Shown: piece by piece, positions 56,302-60,520 of the stretch
How the letters are laid out: every line of letters starts with the position of its first letter
How positions within the stretch are numbered: the stretch's first letter is position 1
DNA from: Paracoccus sp. MKU1
Lineage (GTDB): Bacteria; Pseudomonadota; Alphaproteobacteria; Rhodobacterales; Rhodobacteraceae
Direction: 5' to 3'
Length of the DNA: 60,520 nucleotides
NCBI RefSeq assembly: GCF_001447385.1
Contig: NZ_LLWQ01000202.1
Span: 1-60,520, forward strand
The notes under the pieces: generated by a model
What the model was told of the DNA's origin: nothing
The model's input: only the letters and a program-made list of their open reading frames with translations
The model's database searches: none
Program-made: the position numbers and the translations under genes

Positions 56302-57249
56302 ATGGCGGATATGCCCCCGGTTCTGCGCCACCCCGAAAAGGCCCATCGCCCCGACCAGCCCCAGCCGAAAAAGCCGGACTGGATTCGTGTCAAGGCGCCG
56401 ACCAGCCAGGGCTACAAGGACACCCGCGACATCCTGCGCAACAACCGCTTGTCCACGGTCTGCGAGGAAGCCGGCTGTCCCAATGTCGGTGAATGCTGGA
56501 GCCAGGGCCACGCCACCATGATGATCATGGGCGAGATCTGCACCCGCGGCTGTTCCTTCTGCAACGTGATGACCGGCAAGCCGAATGCGCTCGACGTGTT
56601 CGAGCCGGGCCGCGTCGCCCATGCCGTGCAGAAGCTGGGGCTGAAGCATGTGGTCATCACCTCGGTGGACCGCGACGATCTGGATGATGGCGGGGCCGAG
56701 CATTTCGCCCAGACCATCCGCGCCATCCGCCACCGCTCGCCCGGATCGACCATCGAGGTGCTGACCCCGGACTTCCTCAAGTCGAAGCCCGGCGCACTGG
56801 AAACGGTGGTCGAGGCGCGGCCCGACGTGTTCAACCACAATCTGGAAACCGTGCCGGGCCTCTATCCCACCGTTCGCCCCGGCGCGCGCTATTTCCATAG
56901 CCTGCGGCTGTTGCAGCGGGTGAAGGAGCTCGACCCCGGCATGTTCACCAAATCGGGCATCATGGTGGGCTTGGGCGAGGATCGCCAGGGCGTCTTGCAG
57001 GTGATGGACGACATGCGCGCCGCCGATGTGGATTTCATCACCATCGGGCAATATCTGCAACCGACGCCCAAGCATCACCGCGTGGACCGCTTCGTCACGC
57101 CCGAGGAGTTCAAGGGCTACGAGAAAGCCGCCTATGGCAAGGGCTTCCTGATGGTTTCGGCCACGCCGCTGACGCGCTCCTCCTATCATGCGGGCGATGA
57201 TTTCGCCCAGTTGCGCGAGGCCCGGCTGGCCAAGCTGGGCCGGGCCTAA
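56302..57249 (+). CDS. lipA: lipoyl synthase
   Basis: This 315-residue radical-SAM enzyme inserts sulfur into octanoyl groups on lipoyl domains. It has the auxiliary-cluster motif [13 protein letters not shown], the radical-SAM CxxxCxxC motif ([10 protein letters not shown]), and the C-terminal [10 protein letters not shown], whose serine binds the auxiliary cluster. The length is standard. It is followed by tRNA-Leu 49 bases later. Confidence 0.96.
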   Translation: MADMPPVLRHPEKAHRPDQPQPKKPDWIRVKAPTSQGYKDTRDILRNNRLSTVCEEAGCPNVGECWSQGHATMMIMGEICTRGCSFCNVMTGKPNALDVFEPGRVAHAVQKLGLKHVVITSVDRDDLDDGGAEHFAQTIRAIRHRSPGSTIEVLTPDFLKSKPGALETVVEARPDVFNHNLETVPGLYPTVRPGARYFHSLRLLQRVKELDPGMFTKSGIMVGLGEDRQGVLQVMDDMRAADVDFITIGQYLQPTPKHHRVDRFVTPEEFKGYEKAAYGKGFLMVSATPLTRSSYHAGDDFAQLREARLAKLGRA

Positions 57250-57298
57250 GTCGGGGCTTGCAAAAACCTGCGTTGCGTCTTAGGCGGAACGCAGAAAG

Positions 57299-57382
57299 GC
57301 CCGAGTGGCGGAATGGTAGACGCAGCGGATTCAAAATCCGCCGCCGCAAGGCATGTCGGTTCGAGTCCGACCTCGGGTACCA
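57299..57382 (+). tRNA. tRNA-Leu(CAA)
   Basis: An 84-nt tRNA with encoded CCA folds fully: acceptor stem GCCCGAG/CTCGGGT (G-U at 1-72), a D-arm with GGTAGAC, an anticodon stem around TTCAAAA giving anticodon CAA, a long leucine-type variable arm (CCGCCGCAAGGCATG region), and TTCGAGT in the T-loop. It lies just downstream of lipA. Accessory sequence follows on the 3' side. Confidence 0.95.
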
Positions 57383-57500
57383 ATTGAAGCATTTCTCTTC
57401 GATGCATCGCCGTTGAAAATGGCCGTGCGTGGCGGCCTGTCCCAGCAGGTCTCCCTTCGCTGTTCATCCGCTGTTCGTTCCAACCTGGAGGGACCAGCCC

Positions 57501-57806
57501 ATGACACCGTTTTCCGTTCACCGGACGCCGGCAGCAGGCCACCATCTCGGGCTTTGGTTGGAGATCGCCCTTGCCTTGCTGCTGTGCTTTCGTCCTGCCG
57601 TTCTGATCGGTGCGCTGCTTGGCATCTTCGCAGCAGCGGGGAAGCAGGCCTCTCTGGCCATGTCGATGCGAGCCGGTTGCGGATCGGAGAAGGGCCGCGG
57701 CATCGGCCCCGGCATGGCCATGCTTGCGGGTCGGAACCGCGGATTTCTTGGTGACACCCGTGACGGATCCCGGCGGAAAGCCAGGACTTCGTCTTGCTTC
57801 CCATAA
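57501..57806 (+). CDS. possible small membrane protein, unknown
   Basis: A frame of 101 residues starts ATG 57501 behind GGAGGGACCAGCCC, a good ribosome site. It has one hydrophobic stretch (LGLWLEIALALLLCF, then VLIGALLGIFAA) and a basic C terminus. No family was recognised. It lies between tRNA-Leu and Hint protein 2, in sequence of mixed composition. It may be real or a chance frame; the ribosome site and membrane segment are its only support. Confidence 0.35.
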   Translation: MTPFSVHRTPAAGHHLGLWLEIALALLLCFRPAVLIGALLGIFAAAGKQASLAMSMRAGCGSEKGRGIGPGMAMLAGRNRGFLGDTRDGSRRKARTSSCFP

Positions 57807-58042
57807 TATGGCATTCGGTTGCGGCACGCGGCCTGCTTGGTCGCATACGAAATCTGCGACCGGCCGCATTCTCTCCGCAATCCCAAGCAACCCACTCAGG
57901 ATCTGGCCTCGCGCGATGCTCTGCCTTGTCTGCGCGATTCGCTCTAAGGTTGTTCAGTGCTAGACGCTGTCCGGGCGGCCTTTGAGCCTTAATTAATTTA
58001 AGTATTTGTTATATTTTATAATATTTTCATCCCGCCGCTGCT

Positions 58043-58080
58043 AAAAAATCAGACCACGCCGCGGTTATGGTTTGATTTTT
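58043..58080. repeat. 12-bp hairpin in AT-rich upstream region
   Basis: AAAAATCAGACC (58044-58055) pairs with GGTTTGATTTTT (58069-58080, one G-T pair). With A-rich and T-rich ends this looks like a bidirectional terminator or an insertion-element end. It lies in a very AT-rich stretch (57,985-58,110), the lowest GC in the window. Confidence 0.6.
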
Positions 58081-58223
58081 CAATATAGATCTCCCATAAG
58101 TAGAGTGCGGGTTGCCTGGTTTCCTTTTTTGCTTGTGCCGCAACCTCGCCATCCCTCGCGGGTGCGGCGAGTTCGTCAACCCAATCGACCGCAATTATGC
58201 AGGTCTGTAACAAGGCTGATCTG

Positions 58224-59432
58224 ATGCCCTATTTTACCGAAATTCCGTCAAGTTTGATTACCGTTGGGGTTGATGGCGTTGTCGCTTTCGTTCCCGATAC
58301 TGCACTGCTCAACGCATTCGGGGCGTCGCAGGAGTTCGCGCAATATGATGTCGATGACACCAGCGCCACGACATTGCAGAATGGCGACAGCGTCACCCCT
58401 GTAAACGCCTCCGGAACGCCTCTGACCAGCAACCCCGGCACCTATCTCGGGTCAATGACGCTCAGCAATGCGGCGGTCGGGGCGAACATCCCGCTGGTTG
58501 GGGACCTTACCTTGCAAGTGAATCCCGTCGACGGACATCTGATGTCTACGACGGATCCGGATACCGGCGAGACCACCTATTACATCATCACCGAACAGCC
58601 GTTGGATGCCGACAATCTGACGGTGGATGTCGATTTGGTGGGTCCGCTTGGTGTCGCCCTTATTGACGAGACTGTCAATCTCAGCGGGGTGGTCAACCTG
58701 CTGAGCGGTGTTGTGGGTCCCGGCGTGGTGAATGACCTGTTGAACGACGTCATTGTGACCATGGATCACGACCCTGACGGGACGCTGGATCTGACCGATG
58801 ACGAGGTGTTCGTCTGCTTCGTGGCCGGCACGCTGATCGAGACCGAGGGCGGTTTTATCCCGGTCGAAGCATTGAAGGCCGGCGACCTGGTCGTGACCCG
58901 GGACAACGGATTGCAGCCGATTCGCTGGATCGGCTCGGTCAGGCTGAATGCGGCCAGGCTGCAAGCGCAGCCCAAGCTGCGCGCGATCCGCATCAAGGCG
59001 GGCGTGCTTGGCCCGAATACACCCTCCTCGGATCTTCTGGTCTCGCCGCAGCATCGCGTCCTGGTGCGCTCGAAGATCGCAATGAGGATGTTCGGCGCCA
59101 TGGAGGTGCTGGTGGCGGCCAAGCAGCTTTTGCAGATCGACGGTGTCGATATCGCCGAGGACCTGGCCGAGATCGAATATTTCCACCTCCTTTTCGAGCG
59201 GCACGAGGTGGTGAACTCGAACGGAGCTGCGTCCGAGTCGCTTTATACCGGAGCGCAGGCGTTGAAATCGCTGGGGCGAGCGGCGCGAGAGGAGATCCTG
59301 GCGCTTTTCCCGCAACTGCGCGATGCCGATTTCAGGCCGGAGGCGGCGCGTCAACTGCCTTCCGGCCGCCAGTCGCGCAAGCTGGCCGTCCGTCACGCCC
59401 AGCACGGCCGGCCCCTGGTTCAGCACGCCTGA
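58224..59432 (+). CDS. Hint-domain protein 2, paralogue of the protein at 37859-39040
   Basis: This 402-residue protein has a beta-rich N-terminal region (residues 1-180) unrelated to Hint protein 1. An EF-hand-like loop D181-D192 (DHDPDGTLDLTD) follows, and the Hint module starts at C198 (CFVAGTLIETEG) and includes SPQHRVLVRSKIA. From the Hint domain to the end it is highly similar to the other Hint protein, and both end in RKLAVRHAQH. A downstream ATG at 58224 was chosen over 58197 because it gives a conventional opening. A terminator follows. Confidence 0.85.
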   Translation: MPYFTEIPSSLITVGVDGVVAFVPDTALLNAFGASQEFAQYDVDDTSATTLQNGDSVTPVNASGTPLTSNPGTYLGSMTLSNAAVGANIPLVGDLTLQVNPVDGHLMSTTDPDTGETTYYIITEQPLDADNLTVDVDLVGPLGVALIDETVNLSGVVNLLSGVVGPGVVNDLLNDVIVTMDHDPDGTLDLTDDEVFVCFVAGTLIETEGGFIPVEALKAGDLVVTRDNGLQPIRWIGSVRLNAARLQAQPKLRAIRIKAGVLGPNTPSSDLLVSPQHRVLVRSKIAMRMFGAMEVLVAAKQLLQIDGVDIAEDLAEIEYFHLLFERHEVVNSNGAASESLYTGAQALKSLGRAAREEILALFPQLRDADFRPEAARQLPSGRQSRKLAVRHAQHGRPLVQHA

Positions 59433-59443
59433 GCAGACTTTCC

Positions 59444-59471
59444 GGGCCGCGGTGACATCCGCGGCCCTTTT
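59444..59471 (+). terminator. rho-independent terminator of Hint gene 2
   Basis: GGGCCGCGG (59444-59452), loop TGACAT, CCGCGGCCC (59459-59467) and TTTT. It is a perfect 9-bp stem starting 11 bases after the stop. Confidence 0.88.
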
Positions 59472-59537
59472 CGGAGGCGCGAGCGGGCCTCCCATCCTGC
59501 GCGATGTCTGAACTTGCCCGGGTTTGTTGGAGAGCGT

Positions 59538-59768
59538 TTAGCTCCCTTTGCGCGCGCTGCGCCCGAGGGCGATGGGGCTCTGGAAGCCGAGTGACGGATG
59601 TCGCCTGACCGGGTCATAGAACCCGCCGATATATCTGGCGGCCGGGTTTTCGGCCAGTGCACGCGCCTGCCCTGCGACCGGCCAGATCGGCTCGGACGTG
59701 ATCGTCCTGAAAAAGGTCTCGACCATTGGGTTGTCATAGCCTGACCTGAGGCGCGTATTTTCCTCCAA
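59538..59768 (-). pseudogene. IS3-family transposase OrfB, C-terminal fragment
   Basis: The translated remnant contains SGYDNPMVETFF and FYDPVRRHPSLGFQSP. These correspond to the end of the DDE domain (CYDN-xx-E) and the RRHSALGYxSP tail of IS3-type OrfB. Only about 75 residues remain; the rest of OrfB and OrfA are missing. The right edge meets the left end of another IS3 copy in the opposite orientation, near 59,770-59,800. Confidence 0.85.
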
Positions 59769-59804
59769 TTTTGCGTAGCGTCCGCTCCGGCGAGGAGACG
59801 GGCG

Positions 59805-60074
59805 ATGAAGCGATCAAGGTTTACGGAAGAGCAGATCATCGGGCTGCTGCGAGAGCAGGAGGCCGGGATGTCGACGGCGGATGTCTGCCGCAAGCATGCA
59901 ATCAGCTCGGCGACGTTCTGCAAGTTCAAGGCCAGGTATGGCGGGCTGGAGATGTCGGAGACCCGGCGGCTGAAGGTGCTCGAAGACGAGAACGCCAAGC
60001 TGAAGACGCTGCTGGCCGAGGCGATGCTCGATAACGCCATCCTGAAGGATGTCGCGGCAAAAAAAAAACGGTAG
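59805..60074 (+). mobile_element. IS3-family OrfA, intact
   Basis: This 89-residue OrfA has the helix-turn-helix FTEEQIIGLLREQEAGMSTADVCRKHAIS and the leucine-zipper-like KVLEDENAKLKTLLAEAMLDNAIL. It ends inside a run of ten A residues (60059-60068), where IS3 elements shift into the -1 frame to make the OrfAB transposase. The OrfB frame opens there. Confidence 0.9.
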
Positions 60075-60160
60075 CGCCCGGCGTCAGGCGGGAAGCGGTG
60101 GCCCAGGTTGTCGCGACGCAGCGCCGGGCGTGCCAGATTGTCAATCGGCCTGCAATATTG
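60066..60160 (+). pseudogene. IS3-family OrfB, 5' fragment
   Basis: In the -1 frame after the A10 run the sequence reads TVAPGVRREAVAQVV followed by QRRACQIVNR, the usual start of IS3 OrfB. The similarity stops near 60,140-60,160, where ISL3-type sequence on the other strand begins. The element is therefore disrupted. Confidence 0.8.
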
Positions 60161-60186
60161 GGTCCGACTCACTTTGTGTGGTGTCG

Positions 60187-60520
60187 TCATGCTGAATGTT
60201 GGAGACGCGCAAGCAGCAGGTCGATGCCTGCGGCCCCATACATTTGCCGTTTCAGCATTTTCAGCCTGTTGATCTGTCCCTCGGTCTGTCCGTTTGACCA
60301 TGGCTCGCGGAGCGCAGCCATCACCGCATCCAAGTCGGCAGTGAGGCCCCGGGCGAATGCGGCCATCTCGGATCCGCTGGCTTCTTCCAGCCAGCCTGCC
60401 ATCGCGGCGGCGTCGCCGTTGCGGACCATCGTCGTGAAAGCATCAAGCAGCCGGCGTGCCTGCGACAAAGCCGGCAGGGCGTGCTCAACCTGGGTGACAA
60501 GAATACTGTCCGACCTGGAG
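60187..60520 (-). mobile_element. ISL3-family transposase, C-terminal part (runs off window)
   Basis: The minus-strand frame is open to the window edge and ends at 60187. It includes REPWSNGQTEGQINRLK and KMLKRQMYGAAGIDLLLARL, the conserved C-terminal signature of ISL3-type transposases (PWSNGxxEGxxNxLKxxKRxxYGxA). The element probably inserted into the adjacent IS3 OrfB. The rest lies outside the window. Confidence 0.87.

Noticed and set aside
59420..60301. 293-residue minus-strand frame across the IS elements
   Set aside because: It crosses several insertion boundaries and reads antisense to OrfA; only the OrfB remnant within it is meaningful.

Overview
The window reads as chromosomal DNA of a high-GC alphaproteobacterium of the Rhodobacteraceae, most likely Paracoccus or a close relative. 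This rests on gene content and order, not on a database search. The pointers are: mazG divergent from yajC-secD-secF-(Mth938-like)-ccmABCDG; hisC overlapping a prephenate dehydrogenase; DUF2125, DUF6456 and a DUF6477-like protein; a B12-dependent ribonucleotide reductase (NrdJ); and Hint-domain proteins typical of the group.

Layout. Positions 1 to about 10,100 are accessory. They hold two gene fragments fused tail to tail (acyl-CoA dehydrogenase and Dps), an NmrA-like protein, a PrsW-like protease, an epoxide-hydrolase-like enzyme, two Rrf2 regulators each divergent from an enzyme gene, a dialkylglycine decarboxylase with its LysR regulator, and a tyrosine recombinase next to the 5' end of dusA. 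That arrangement fits a dusA-integrated element whose right end lies near 10,100. From 10,100 to about 30,500 the region is mostly housekeeping: dusA, a phosphotransferase, mazG, protein export (yajC-secD-secF), cytochrome c biogenesis (ccmABCDG), histidine and tyrosine synthesis, a two-gene MotA/MotB-like motor, an NYN nuclease-like protein, folK, rpoZ, the (p)ppGpp synthetase/hydrolase and a DUF2062 protein.

From 30,500 to 36,500 there is a polyamine or glutamyl-amine catabolic operon (FAD oxidase, glutamine-synthetase-like ligase, amidotransferase), a class V aminotransferase, and two small membrane proteins. From 36,500 to 57,400 follow grxD-bolA, Hint protein 1, a BAX-inhibitor-1-like protein, a quinone oxidoreductase, an XRE regulator, hisN, mgtE, 5-formyl-THF cyclo-ligase, nrdJ, a DegP protease, an IalB-like protein, a candidate sRNA, a HerA-like ATPase, DUF6477/DUF6456 proteins, a peroxiredoxin, lipA and tRNA-Leu(CAA). 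Downstream of this tRNA the DNA becomes AT-rich and accessory: Hint protein 2, then nested IS3 and ISL3 remnants to the window end.

The most interesting items are the Zorya-like motor pair with a repeated cytoplasmic tail and long periplasmic coiled coil, the two Hint proteins that carry EF-hand loops before a near-identical Hint module, the candidate sRNA with an exposed CCUCC tract, and the composition switch inside the start of dusA. No CRISPR array, rRNA gene or prophage structural module was seen.
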